A stretch of DNA of 64,000 nucleotides, from positions 992,001 through 1,056,000 of the forward strand of contig OY764147.1 of assembly GCA_963668115.1 (NCBI GenBank), given 5' to 3'. Source of the DNA: Plut-88900 sp963668115 (GTDB taxonomy: Bacteria > Chloroflexota > Dehalococcoidia > Plut-88900). The position numbers were made by a program, and so were the translations under genes. The notes under the pieces were generated by a model, which saw only the letters and a program-made list of their open reading frames with translations, was not told the DNA's origin and searched no databases. Positions within the stretch are counted from its first letter, which is position 1, and every line of letters starts with the position of its first letter. Shown here in pieces: positions 16,605-25,416 of this stretch.

Positions 16605-18293
16605 ATGAAAGAGTTTGACGTTGTCATCAGGGGCGGGACTATCGTAGACGGAACAGGGATCCCACGCTACCGTGGCGACCTCGCTATCAAGGAAGGCAGG
16701 GTTGCGCGAATAAGCGGGAGGATTCCCGCAGGCGCAGCCAGGGAAGTCGACGCCTCGGGCTGCATAGTAGCGCCCGGCGCCATAGACCTGCACACCCACT
16801 ACGACGCGCAGCTCAACTGGGACCCTTACTGCTCCCTGTCCGGCTGGTTCGGAGTGACCTCATTGACCATCGGCCAGTGTGGTTTCGGGTTCGCACCCAC
16901 CCGCCCGGAGGACCGGGAACTGAATATGCGCATGATGAACCGCATCGAGGCCATCCCCCTCGAATCCATGCGTATGGGCATGCGCTGGGACTGGGAGACC
17001 TTCCCCGAGTACCTAGACAGCCTCGACAACCAGGGACTGGGCGTTAACGTCGGCTCCGTGTTCCCGTTCTCACCTCTGAGAGGCTACGTCCTGGGCATGC
17101 TCGAGTCCCGGGAGCGCACTTCCGTCACTGACACCGAACTCAACGAGATGAAACGTATCTTCCACGAGGCGATGCAAGCAGGCGCCTTCGGCTTCTCCAC
17201 CGACATGAACACCGGCGACCGACCCGAGGACGGCTCCTGGCTCCCAAGCCACGTAGCCTCCAACGAGGAATACATCGCCCTCTCCGAGGTCCTGAGCGAG
17301 TTTGCCGTGGGGCACATCGGGTGGACAATCGCCAATTCCGGAGGCCTCCCTCCCGAGAAGAGCCCTCAAAAGCAGCGGGAACTTCTCACGCAGCTGATGC
17401 GCCTAAGCGGCCGGCCCCTTCACGTTCTTTTGGAGCAGGAATCAGCCAGGGATGAGTGGGTGCATAGGTCTCGGGCGGAGGGGCTGCCGCTCTTCACGCA
17501 AGAACTGGTGATGGAGATCAACGCCGAATTCCAGCTCTCCGAGTACAACCTCTTCGACACAATACCCAGCTGGGTCGACCCGTTGGTCGGGTCCATTGAA
17601 GAGCGCACGCTGAAGTTGAAAGACCCTGACATCCGCGAGGTCATGAAGAAGGGCGCCGAAGAGCAGAACCTCCTGCGCACCGACTGGACAAGGGTCACCG
17701 TTCTGGAGACGGTCCATGAGCGAAACTATAAGTACGACGGAAGCACCATCGCTGAAATAGCCGCAGCCGAAGGCAAGCATCCGGTCGACGCCTTCCTTGA
17801 CCTCGCCCTGGATGAGGGTCTGGAAACGGTCTTCTCTCACCCCGTAGATCCCCGGCCCCTAGATGAAAACATCCTCAGCCCCTACGGGCACGTTTCCGTT
17901 TCCGACGGCGGGGCACACACTCGTTATCTCACGACTAGCACCTGGCCCGTGGAGTTCCTGACCTACTGGATCAGGGACAGGCAGATAATGAGCCTGGAGC
18001 AGGGCCACTACAAGATGAGCGCCCTCCCCGGATGGTTCGCTGATTTCAAGGACCGGGGCACGTTGAGGGTCGGGGACTGGGCCGACATCATGGTCTACAA
18101 CATGGACGATCTCGGTTTCCAGTACGACAAGATGGTCTACTCCCACGACTTCCCCGGCGGTGAGCGACGAATCATCCAGAAGCCCACGGGCTTGCGATAC
18201 ACCCTGGTTAACGGTGTAGTAACATTCGAAGGAAACGACTGCACAGGAGCGCTTCCGGGTACACTCCTGCGCAGCTGTGACATGGTATCCTGA
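16605..18293 (+). CDS. N-acyl-D-amino-acid deacylase family amidohydrolase
   Basis: 562 aa. It begins VIRGGTIVDGTG, the standard start of dihydroorotase/D-aminoacylase type amidohydrolases. The metal motif is DLHTHYDAQ and IGQCGFGFAP supplies the Cys found at the zinc site of D-aminoacylases. A late SDGGAHTRY carries the catalytic Asp, and the closing RVGDWADIMVYN restores the small beta-sandwich domain. Members release the acyl group from N-acyl-D-amino acids, but many divergent paralogues exist and substrate is uncertain. GGAGG precedes the ATG. A CoxL-like gene follows 26 nt later on the same strand, so the two probably share the TATAAT promoter upstream. Confidence 0.8.
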   Translation: MKEFDVVIRGGTIVDGTGIPRYRGDLAIKEGRVARISGRIPAGAAREVDASGCIVAPGAIDLHTHYDAQLNWDPYCSLSGWFGVTSLTIGQCGFGFAPTRPEDRELNMRMMNRIEAIPLESMRMGMRWDWETFPEYLDSLDNQGLGVNVGSVFPFSPLRGYVLGMLESRERTSVTDTELNEMKRIFHEAMQAGAFGFSTDMNTGDRPEDGSWLPSHVASNEEYIALSEVLSEFAVGHIGWTIANSGGLPPEKSPQKQRELLTQLMRLSGRPLHVLLEQESARDEWVHRSRAEGLPLFTQELVMEINAEFQLSEYNLFDTIPSWVDPLVGSIEERTLKLKDPDIREVMKKGAEEQNLLRTDWTRVTVLETVHERNYKYDGSTIAEIAAAEGKHPVDAFLDLALDEGLETVFSHPVDPRPLDENILSPYGHVSVSDGGAHTRYLTTSTWPVEFLTYWIRDRQIMSLEQGHYKMSALPGWFADFKDRGTLRVGDWADIMVYNMDDLGFQYDKMVYSHDFPGGERRIIQKPTGLRYTLVNGVVTFEGNDCTGALPGTLLRSCDMVS

Positions 18294-18319
18294 TAGCAAT
18301 CCAATAAGGAGTTGGCAAC

Positions 18320-20599
18320 ATGACCACCACCAAGCCGAAGCAGGACTATGAGCCTAACGTCGTCCTGGCCAATACCCACTTCGACGTAGTAGGCACCAGG
18401 CCCATCCGCCACGACGGGGCGGACAAGGTAACGGGTCGGGCGAACTACGGCGCCGACTACCCCAAGACCGCACCCCTCCACGGCAAGATTCTGCGCAGTC
18501 CCCACGCCCACGCCCGGATCAGGTCGATCGACACCAGCAAGGCAGAGGGCCTTGAGGGCGTGAAGGCCGTGATCACCGGCCAGGACCTCCCCGATGCCGG
18601 AGACGACCAGGGCCTGAGGTGGCGGAGGAACAATATCCTGGCAGGAGGCAAGGCGCTCTACCAGGGCCACGCCATCGCCGCCGTGGCTGCCACCAGCGCC
18701 CACGTCGCAGAGGAGGCCGCCGAACTCATAGAAGTCGACTACGAAGTGCTGCCCGGCGTCTTCAGCGCCCGTGAGGGCATGAAAGACGGCGCGCCTCTGC
18801 TCCACGATGACATGTACGCCGACATAGGCGGCACCAAGGCCGACAAGCCGGGCAACATCGCCAGCTACTACAAGCTGGAGCAGGGCGACATTGAAAAGGG
18901 ATTCGCCGAGGCCGACGTTATCGTCGAAGGTGAATTCTCCTGCCCGACAGTCCACCAGGGCTACATCGAACCCCACCCCTGCACCGTGCTCTGGAATGAA
19001 GACGGAAGGGTCATTGTCTATTGCAGCACCCAGGGCGGATTCCTCGTAAGGGATCGCACCGCCGACATTCTCGGCATCCCCGTGTCCCAGGTCAAAGTAA
19101 TCACCCAGGAGATTGGTGGAGGTTTCGGCGGCAAGACGGAGATCTACATAGAGCCCGTTGCCGCACTCCTCTCCAAGAAGTCCGGCCATCCCGTCAAAAT
19201 CGTCATGTCCCGCCGGGATGTCTTCGAGGCGACTGGCCCGACCTGCGCATCCTACGTAAAGGCGAGGCTGGGCGCCACCAAGGACGGCAAGATGGTCGCC
19301 TGCGAGTCATACCTCGCCTACGACGCCGGCGCATACCCCGGCGCACTGGTCATTTGCGGCACCATGTGCATATTCGCCGCCTACGACATCCCCAACCAGA
19401 TGTCCGAAGGCTACGACGTAGTCGTCAACAAGCCCAAGTCGGCGGCGTACCGGGCCCCGGGCGCTCCCAATGCCACCTTCGCCAGCGAGCAGCTTGTAGA
19501 CCAGCTGGCCGAGAAGCTGGGCATTGAGCCTGTCGAGCTCCGTCTGGCCAACGCCGCCAAGGAAGGCACCCGTCGAATTGACGGCCCCATCAACCCGAGA
19601 ATCGGCTCAATGGAGATTATGGAAGCGATAAAGAGCCACCCCCACTACAGCGCCCCGCTGGAGGGTGCGAACCGCGGTCGTGGCGTGGGGCTGGGCTTCT
19701 GGTTCAACATCGGTGAGCCCTCTGCCTGCACCATCAGCGTCAACGACGACGGCACCATCAACCTCCTCGAAGGCTCCGCAGACATTGGCGGAACCAGGGC
19801 ATCCATAGCCATGCAGGCCGCCGAAGTCCTCGGCATCCGCGCAGAGGACGTGAATCCCGCAGTGGTCGACACGGACTCCATTGGCTTTACTGCTCAGTCA
19901 GACGGAAGTCGTACTACCTTCGCCACGGGTCTGGCAGCCTGTGGTGCAGCAGAAGATGTCAAGGAGAAGATGATCGGGCGAGCTGCCCAACTCTGGGAAG
20001 TGGATGCAAGTGACGTTCAATACGAGAACGGCGTAATCAGCTCCAAGTCCGATTCCGAGCTGAAAATGACCTTCAAAGAGCTGGCAGGCCGGGTCCGGGA
20101 AGTTGGAGGGCCTGTCGTGGGTAACGCTTCCGTAAATCCCTCGGGAATCGGCGGCTCCTACGCCGGCGCCATCGCCGACGTTGAAGTAGACCCCGAGACC
20201 GGAAAGGTGGAGCTGCTCCGCTACACCGCTTTCCAGGACGCAGGCAAGGCCGTACACCCCAGCTACGTAGAAGGGCAGATGCAGGGTGGGGCAGTACAGG
20301 GAATAGGGTGGTCTCTGAACGAAGAGTACTACTACAGCGACGGGGACTTCACCAACAGCAGCTTCTTGGACTACAGGATGCCCACCTCCCTGGACCTCCC
20401 GATGATCGACACGGTCATCGTAGAGTGCCCGAACCCCGGTCATCCATTCGGGGTCAGAGGTGTCGGTGAAGCCAGCATCGTGCCTCCGATTGCGGTTATT
20501 GCCAATGCAATCCACAAAGCGGTTGGCGTGCGCCTCACCTCCACGCCCATGAACCCGGGCGCAGTCACCGAAGCACTCAAGAACAAGAACGGCGGCTAG
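18320..20599 (+). CDS. Xanthine dehydrogenase/CoxL-family molybdopterin-binding subunit
   Basis: 759 aa, the usual length of the large molybdenum subunit. Visible are the N-terminal a/b hammerhead (GRANYGADYPKTAPLHGKIL), the GGGFGGKTEIYIEP Mo-pterin loop, AYRAPGAPNATFASE in place of the form I CO-dehydrogenase loop AYRCSFR, and GVRGVGEASIVPP with the catalytic Glu. It is therefore an aldehyde- or heteroaromatic-type hydroxylase, not a genuine CO dehydrogenase. The FAD (CoxM) and 2Fe-2S (CoxS) partners are not adjacent, so they must be encoded elsewhere or be replaced. The ribosome site AAGGAG is good, and a strong hairpin follows the stop. Confidence 0.85.
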   Translation: MTTTKPKQDYEPNVVLANTHFDVVGTRPIRHDGADKVTGRANYGADYPKTAPLHGKILRSPHAHARIRSIDTSKAEGLEGVKAVITGQDLPDAGDDQGLRWRRNNILAGGKALYQGHAIAAVAATSAHVAEEAAELIEVDYEVLPGVFSAREGMKDGAPLLHDDMYADIGGTKADKPGNIASYYKLEQGDIEKGFAEADVIVEGEFSCPTVHQGYIEPHPCTVLWNEDGRVIVYCSTQGGFLVRDRTADILGIPVSQVKVITQEIGGGFGGKTEIYIEPVAALLSKKSGHPVKIVMSRRDVFEATGPTCASYVKARLGATKDGKMVACESYLAYDAGAYPGALVICGTMCIFAAYDIPNQMSEGYDVVVNKPKSAAYRAPGAPNATFASEQLVDQLAEKLGIEPVELRLANAAKEGTRRIDGPINPRIGSMEIMEAIKSHPHYSAPLEGANRGRGVGLGFWFNIGEPSACTISVNDDGTINLLEGSADIGGTRASIAMQAAEVLGIRAEDVNPAVVDTDSIGFTAQSDGSRTTFATGLAACGAAEDVKEKMIGRAAQLWEVDASDVQYENGVISSKSDSELKMTFKELAGRVREVGGPVVGNASVNPSGIGGSYAGAIADVEVDPETGKVELLRYTAFQDAGKAVHPSYVEGQMQGGAVQGIGWSLNEEYYYSDGDFTNSSFLDYRMPTSLDLPMIDTVIVECPNPGHPFGVRGVGEASIVPPIAVIANAIHKAVGVRLTSTPMNPGAVTEALKNKNGG

Positions 20600-20627
20600 G
20601 CTTCAAGGCAAACTCTTGCTAAGAGCA

Positions 20628-20660
20628 AAGTGGGGAGGGTACTGGATGCCCTCCCCACTT
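20628..20660. terminator. Bidirectional terminator hairpin between convergent genes
   Basis: A perfect 12-bp stem, AAGTGGGGAGGG (20628-20639) with CCCTCCCCACTT (20649-20660), around a 9-nt loop. It lies between the convergent CoxL-like and CaiB genes. Only short T runs follow on either side. Confidence 0.7.
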
Positions 20661-20671
20661 CAGTTTCCGGG

Positions 20672-21895
20672 CTAGACTATAGCGCCTTCATCCCGCAGCC
20701 TGGCTATATCATCCCAACTATAGCCGACTGAGAGTAGCTGCTCTTCCGTATGTTGCCCAAACTCTGGGGCTACGTTTGGTGTTTCTCCCGGCGTCCGGGA
20801 GAATTTCAATGGCGGCGAGACCAGGGTAAAGCCCCCCTCCGACGGATGCGTCAAATTCAGGAAATAGCCGTTGGCCGCGGCCTGGGGGTCGGCGATTACT
20901 TCATCCAGAGACTGGATCGGGCCCCACATGCAACCCTCTGCTTCAAGGCGTTCCGACCACTCGTCGCGTGTTCTCTCAGCGAATTTTTCGTCAAGCAGCT
21001 TGATAAGCTCAACATTGTTCTCGGAGCGCTTTTGAAGGGAGTCGAACCTTGGGTCGTCTATTAGCTCTTCTATTTCCAGCGCCCTGCAGAAACTGGGCCA
21101 ATACTTGTCGGCGTGGACCATCACCAACTGCATCCACTTGCCATCTTTGGCTTCGTAGAAGTTGAAGATGGGGTTAATCACATCGGTGCGAAGGTTTCGG
21201 CGCACGGGCTCCTGGTCCTTGAGAGCCACAATCAGGTCGGGGCCCATAACCCACATGCCGTTGTGCAGAAGAGATGTCTCTATCATCTGCCCCTTGCCCG
21301 AACGGCTGCGTTCAAAAAGTGCCATGCCCACCGCGGTTGTCAGGCCTAAGGCCGTAGTCAAGTCCCCCATGGCTGGTCGCTCCTGCACGGGTGGCGTGCC
21401 CACCTGGCCCAACATGCCCATGAGACCCGACCGCGCCCAAAAGGCCGCATAGTCAAACCCCGAGCGATTCTTCTCGGGGCCTTCCATGCCGTAACCCGTG
21501 AGCACCACGTATATCAGGCCTTCGTTGACCGTAGAAAGGTCTTCGTAACGAACCCGGTACCGTTCCTGACGATGAGGAGTCAGATTTGTGACCACTACGT
21601 CAAAATGCGAGGCTAGCCGGTGGATGATCTCCTGCCCCGACGCACTAGTCAGGTCTACGGCGATGCTCTTCTTTCCCCTGTTCAGAAGCTCGAAGGATAT
21701 GTTCAGACCGCCTTCGTGGGTGATGACGCCCTTGGCGTTGACGTCGAACCCGCGGCCCGGGTCACCGGTGACGGGGTGCTCCACCTTTACCACCTCGGCA
21801 CCAAGATCAGCGAGGATGGTTCCCGCCGCGGGAACGGCTACGAAGCTGCCAAGTTCCAGGACTCTTATGCCTTCCAGCAATCGAGGCATCATCAT
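20672..21895 (-). CDS. CaiB/BaiF family (class III) CoA transferase
   Basis: About 407 aa. RVLELGSFVAVPAAGTILADLGAEVVKVEHP is the canonical N-terminal Rossmann segment of the family (positions within the first 45 residues). GYGMEGPEKNRSGFDYAAFWARSG and a catalytic Asp candidate in RPAMGDLTTALG follow. These enzymes move CoA between carboxylates through a covalent Asp-CoA intermediate. The substrate is not apparent. Three ATG codons in a row follow a GTG at the start, so the true start is uncertain by a few codons. It converges on the CoxL-like gene and lies next to the vapBC pair. Confidence 0.85.
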   Translation of the reverse strand: MMMPRLLEGIRVLELGSFVAVPAAGTILADLGAEVVKVEHPVTGDPGRGFDVNAKGVITHEGGLNISFELLNRGKKSIAVDLTSASGQEIIHRLASHFDVVVTNLTPHRQERYRVRYEDLSTVNEGLIYVVLTGYGMEGPEKNRSGFDYAAFWARSGLMGMLGQVGTPPVQERPAMGDLTTALGLTTAVGMALFERSRSGKGQMIETSLLHNGMWVMGPDLIVALKDQEPVRRNLRTDVINPIFNFYEAKDGKWMQLVMVHADKYWPSFCRALEIEELIDDPRFDSLQKRSENNVELIKLLDEKFAERTRDEWSERLEAEGCMWGPIQSLDEVIADPQAAANGYFLNLTHPSEGGFTLVSPPLKFSRTPGETPNVAPEFGQHTEEQLLSVGYSWDDIARLRDEGAIV

Positions 21896-21921
21896 CACTT
21901 CGGAATATCATTCCATGTTCA

Positions 21922-22350
21922 TTATCTTAGGGGATTGTGCCACTTGAGGCCCGGGAATCGACTGAAGTCTGTGTCATTGGAATGGACTTCCGCCTGGTAC
22001 TCCATGGCAAGGGCAGCGATGTGGGCATCAGTCACGAGGTTGCCTCCAACGCCCGCCGCAACCAGATTTCTCCTTAGATGAGTCAGGTGATCAACTCCAG
22101 GGTTAATGGGCATCACGTGGGGGAATTGAAACCACTCTTCGACGTAGTCTATGGCTCGTTCCGGCGTAGCAGGGACCTCACGTAGGCTTCCGTGAGTCAA
22201 GAGACGCACGAAACCGGATGCGACTACCCAGGGGATACCGATCCGTTCAGTCCCGTTTACCAGGCCTTCCCACCAAATTCGTGCAGGACTATGGAAGAGC
22301 GCTTCATTGTTGTAGGCGTAGAGCAACAGGTTTAAGTCGGGGATGATCAT
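21922..22350 (-). CDS. vapC: VapC-like PIN-domain toxin (ribonuclease)
   Basis: 142 aa. Acidic PIN residues are visible: PDLNLLLYAYN (first Asp), the middle acidic position near ARIWWEGL, LVTDAHIAALA (third Asp) and SNDTDFSRFPGL (C-terminal Asp pair). PIN toxins cut specific RNAs until neutralised by their antitoxin. The ATG overlaps the stop of the antitoxin gene by 1 nt (TGATG), the classic coupled arrangement. Confidence 0.85.
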   Translation of the reverse strand: MIIPDLNLLLYAYNNEALFHSPARIWWEGLVNGTERIGIPWVVASGFVRLLTHGSLREVPATPERAIDYVEEWFQFPHVMPINPGVDHLTHLRRNLVAAGVGGNLVTDAHIAALAMEYQAEVHSNDTDFSRFPGLKWHNPLR

Positions 22351-22604
22351 CAGCTATGTTTGTCCAGAAATTCCTGCACTTCTAGCTCGTCATTAAGCTG
22401 GTTGAGCTTTAAGGGGTCCACACCTGGCCGAAATCCGCCTGAGAGCGGCTTGACTCGAAAAACCGGTCTCTCTTCCTGCGCTTTTGGCGAAAGTCCGCGA
22501 CGCAATGTGTCATTCACCACCTGCTTGAAGGAGATGCCAAGCAGGAGGGCCTGTTCTTGTAAGGCTTCGGCCAAATCGTTGTCCAGTGTCAGTGTAGTCC
22601 TCAT
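22350..22604 (-). CDS. vapB: VapB-like ribbon-helix-helix antitoxin
   Basis: 84 aa. MRTTLTLDNDLAEALQEQAL, then GISFKQVVNDTLRRGL, is an RHH/CopG-type DNA-binding fold. The C-terminal half is a disordered, proline-rich toxin-binding tail ending QEFLDKHS. It should repress its own operon together with VapC. It is paired with the PIN gene, which it overlaps by 1 nt. Confidence 0.8.
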   Translation of the reverse strand: MRTTLTLDNDLAEALQEQALLLGISFKQVVNDTLRRGLSPKAQEERPVFRVKPLSGGFRPGVDPLKLNQLNDELEVQEFLDKHS

Positions 22605-22719
22605 GGAATTATCATGATGCCCGGTTTTGGTGATGTCAACATGCCTTGTTGAAAGTGCACCACTGAGACACTAAGTGGTCGCCCTTGGATCGACCCAGCG
22701 GTGGACCAACGGACGCTGA

Positions 22720-22929
22720 TCGCGGGTTGTATCCGGCTTTATCGGCTCCCACGGTTTCCTTACCGCGGACTGGCAGGAAGAGGAAGTCGAGTAGCCGTCC
22801 TGGTTCCAGACCCCCGCCGACATGCCCAACATTACAAACGGGCTTCGGGAGAAGGGATTCAGTCCCACTGAGGTCGAAGGAATCATGGGCGGGAACTTCC
22901 TCCGGCTTTACGAGGAGGTCTTCCCTTAG
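22720..22929 (+). pseudogene. Remnant of a membrane dipeptidase (peptidase M19) gene, C-terminal part
   Basis: One frame reads GFIGSHGFLTADWQEEEVE, then an in-frame TAG at 22792, then PSWFQTPADMPNITNGLREK and GFSPTEVEGIMGGNFLRLYE with a stop at 22927-22929. The last stretch is the conserved end of M19 renal-dipeptidase-type proteins (LxxxGxxxxxIxxIxGGNFLR). A TGA lies upstream at 22717-22719, and no start or metal-binding half is left. It is a fragment of a decayed gene squeezed between vapBC and the amidase. Confidence 0.5.
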
Positions 22930-22932
22930 GCC

Positions 22933-24357
22933 CTAGTACCTGATGACTGGGTCCATCGGGACCCTTGCCGCTAGTCCCACAGCCTCCTCGAAGAGCGCTG
23001 CTGCGGATAGCAGAGGAGCCTCGCCTCTCGGCGGGCCGATCAACTGCAACCCGACGGGAAGCCCCGACTCCGTGAACCCGCAAGGGACGGAGATGGCCGG
23101 GCAGGCCGTCAGCGTCAGAGCAAAGGTCAAGAGCAGCCAATCTACGTAGTTGTCCATCTGAACGCCGTCCACCTCCGCCAGGTAACGGATGTCAACGTCG
23201 AAGGGCGGTACGGAGACGGTAGGGCAGACAAGAAGGTCATATTTCTGGAAGAATGTCGCGACCCTGTGAAACAGCTCTCCTCGGGCCGCCTGGGCCCTCT
23301 CCACGTCCTGGCGATCCAAGGCCATGCCTTTTTCGATGTTCCAGATGACCTCGGGCTTCAATTGGTCACGGTGGGTTTCTAGGAGCGGCCTCATGTTGGC
23401 TGCGAACTGGGCTGCACGCAGGGTTTGAAAGGTGTCCCGGGCGTCGTGCAGGTCGATTGTGTCTTCATCGACGGCGGCCATCCCTTCGAAGAGCTTTACG
23501 GCTTTGGCGCACAGGACTTTGACCTCCCGGGCCACGGGAGCAATGCCGAGATCAGGGGTATAGGCGATGCGCGTGGGAGACTTGGGGTTGTCCACTGCTT
23601 CAACGTAGGGGGTATCGGGGGCGGGATAGCTCAGGGGGTCGCCGGGATGATGTCCGGCCTCGGCATCCAGCATCAAGGCCACGTCCCCGACCGTGCGGCC
23701 CATGGGGCCGTCGACCGACAGAGTCTCGAAGGGGAAGGCCTTGGGCCCCTCCGGGACCCGACCAGGGCTCGGGCGAAGGCCTACGACGGAGCAGAAGCTG
23801 GCGGGTATCCTCAAGCTGCCGCCAAGGTCGCTCCCGGTGGCCAGCCAGACCTGCCCCGAGGCCAAAGCCACTGCCGAACCTCCGGAGGAGCCCCCGCACG
23901 TCATGCGGGTGTCCCACGGGTTTCGGGTCTTGCCGAAGACCTCGTTAAAGGTGTTGGCCCCAGCCCCGAACTCCGGCGTGTTGGACTTACCTATTACCAC
24001 GGCGCCATTGCCTTCCAGAATCCCCACGGAGTAGGACGACTCCCTGGGCACCCGGTCTGCGTATATCGGTGAGCCCTTGGTTGACCGCACGCCCGCGACG
24101 TCCACGAGGTCCTTTACTGCAATGGGCAGCCCGTGCAGTTGGCCCCTCCCATCATCTCCGGGCGGCTGGGACATCAGCCTCTTGGCGTGTTGTCGGGCTC
24201 GGTCGATGCAGAGGGTCGGGAGGGCGTTCAGGTCACCGTCCGTGTCTTCGATTCGGGAGACACACGCATCTATCGCCTCCAGGGGGTTGACCTGTCGTGT
24301 CCGCAGGAGTTCGACCATCCGGCGCGCCGTCTTCTCGTATAACTCTTTCATACTCAT
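22933..24357 (-). CDS. Amidase (amidase-signature family)
   Basis: 474 aa. All three members of the Ser-cisSer-Lys triad are in recognisable motifs: LPIAVKDLVDVAG (Lys), MTCGGSSGGSAVALASG (cis-Ser) and GSDLGGSLRIPASFC (nucleophile Ser). The family hydrolyses carboxamides, and specificity is not readable. It lacks the partners of GatCAB, so it is more likely a catabolic amidase. Its ATG overlaps the stop of the upstream 6PGDH gene by 4 nt (ATGA), so the two form an operon. Confidence 0.85.
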   Translation of the reverse strand: MSMKELYEKTARRMVELLRTRQVNPLEAIDACVSRIEDTDGDLNALPTLCIDRARQHAKRLMSQPPGDDGRGQLHGLPIAVKDLVDVAGVRSTKGSPIYADRVPRESSYSVGILEGNGAVVIGKSNTPEFGAGANTFNEVFGKTRNPWDTRMTCGGSSGGSAVALASGQVWLATGSDLGGSLRIPASFCSVVGLRPSPGRVPEGPKAFPFETLSVDGPMGRTVGDVALMLDAEAGHHPGDPLSYPAPDTPYVEAVDNPKSPTRIAYTPDLGIAPVAREVKVLCAKAVKLFEGMAAVDEDTIDLHDARDTFQTLRAAQFAANMRPLLETHRDQLKPEVIWNIEKGMALDRQDVERAQAARGELFHRVATFFQKYDLLVCPTVSVPPFDVDIRYLAEVDGVQMDNYVDWLLLTFALTLTACPAISVPCGFTESGLPVGLQLIGPPRGEAPLLSAAALFEEAVGLAARVPMDPVIRY

Positions 24358-25271
24358 CTTTCGTCGTTGGATTTCAGGACTTTGTGCCCTCCAAACTCCT
24401 TTCGAAGGGCGGCCAATAACCTGGCTCCGAGGGGCTCATCCTGTCGAGACTTGAATCGGGCCTGGAGTGAAGCTGCAATCACCGGCACGGGCACCGAAAG
24501 GTCGACGGACTCCTGGACGGCCCACCTGCCTTCACCGGTGTCCTCCACATACGCCCTCAGACCTTCCAGAACCGGATCCTCTTTCAGGGCTCGGGCGGTG
24601 AGGTCCAGGAGCCAGGAGCGCACCACGCTACCGTGTCGCCAGATTTCGGCGACCTGGTGAAGATTTATGTCAAATTTATCGCTGGCCGACATCAGCTCAA
24701 AGCCCTCGGCGTAGGCTTGCATCAGGCCGTACTCTACGGCGTTGTGGACCATCTTGACGAAATGGCCCGCGCCCGCGGGGCCCACATGCCCCAGCCCGAC
24801 ACCTCCGCTCGGGGCGAGGGTTTCGAGGGCGGGCAGGATGGCGTTGTACGCGGACTCGTCACCGCCAACCATCAGGCAATAGCCCTCTTCCAAGCCCCAG
24901 ACTCCACCGCTGACGCCCACGTCAAGAAAGCCTATGCCCCTCTGCTTCAACATCCCGGCTCGGCGGATGCTGTCCTTGTAGAAGGCGTTTCCACCATCAA
25001 CGACTATGTCCCCGGCGGAGAGAAGGCTACAGAGGGTGCGGATGGTGGTCTCGGTCGGGTCTCCGGCGGGGGCCATCACCCATACCGTCCTGGGCGGAGT
25101 CAGCCAGCCTGCCAGTTCGGCAAGGGAGCCAACTCCTGATGCCCCCTGGGCTTCGATGGCGCGTACGGCTTCCGGGATGGGGTCGTAAGCCACGATGTGG
25201 TGACCACCCCGCATCAGGCGCAGGGCCATGTTGGCGCCCATGCGCCCAAGGCCAGCCATGCCAAGTTTCAA
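24354..25271 (-). CDS. gnd: 6-phosphogluconate dehydrogenase, short bacterial type
   Basis: 305 aa, matching the short (about 300 aa) YqeC/Gnd-type enzymes rather than the 470-aa type. GMAGLGRMGANMALRLMRGG is the NAD(P)-binding loop, VVDGGNAFYKDS is the substrate-binding signature, and HFVKMVHNAVEYGLMQAYAEG carries the catalytic Lys and Glu. It oxidatively decarboxylates 6-phosphogluconate to ribulose 5-phosphate. It is translationally coupled to the amidase downstream, which is an unusual partner. Confidence 0.85.
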   Translation of the reverse strand: MKLGMAGLGRMGANMALRLMRGGHHIVAYDPIPEAVRAIEAQGASGVGSLAELAGWLTPPRTVWVMAPAGDPTETTIRTLCSLLSAGDIVVDGGNAFYKDSIRRAGMLKQRGIGFLDVGVSGGVWGLEEGYCLMVGGDESAYNAILPALETLAPSGGVGLGHVGPAGAGHFVKMVHNAVEYGLMQAYAEGFELMSASDKFDINLHQVAEIWRHGSVVRSWLLDLTARALKEDPVLEGLRAYVEDTGEGRWAVQESVDLSVPVPVIAASLQARFKSRQDEPLGARLLAALRKEFGGHKVLKSNDER

Positions 25272-25355
25272 TGTCTTGCCTTTCCGTTTTGGGTTGGGAC
25301 TCGGGTGTCAATCTTAGCCTTCAACCCATCAATACGCCACTGTCCGCCCACCGTC

Positions 25356-25385
25356 TTATTGTTGTGGGGGCTTGCTGTCTATAGA
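25356..25385 (+). promoter_or_regulatory. Putative promoter for the dienelactone hydrolase gene
   Basis: TTATTG (25356-25361) and TATAGA (25380-25385) with an 18-nt spacer, about 30 nt before the ATG. Moderate match. Confidence 0.4.
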
Positions 25386-25416
25386 ATGTCTCCAAGGACC
25401 AATCAGGAGGAGAACG

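Noticed and set aside
18137..19189. Long minus-strand ORF opposite the CoxL-like gene
   Set aside because: Low-complexity shadow frame without motifs or ribosome site.
22717..22794. Second selenocysteine candidate in the M19 dipeptidase remnant
   Set aside because: The frame has both TGA and TAG stops, no start or N-terminal half, and no stem after the TGA, so it is decay.
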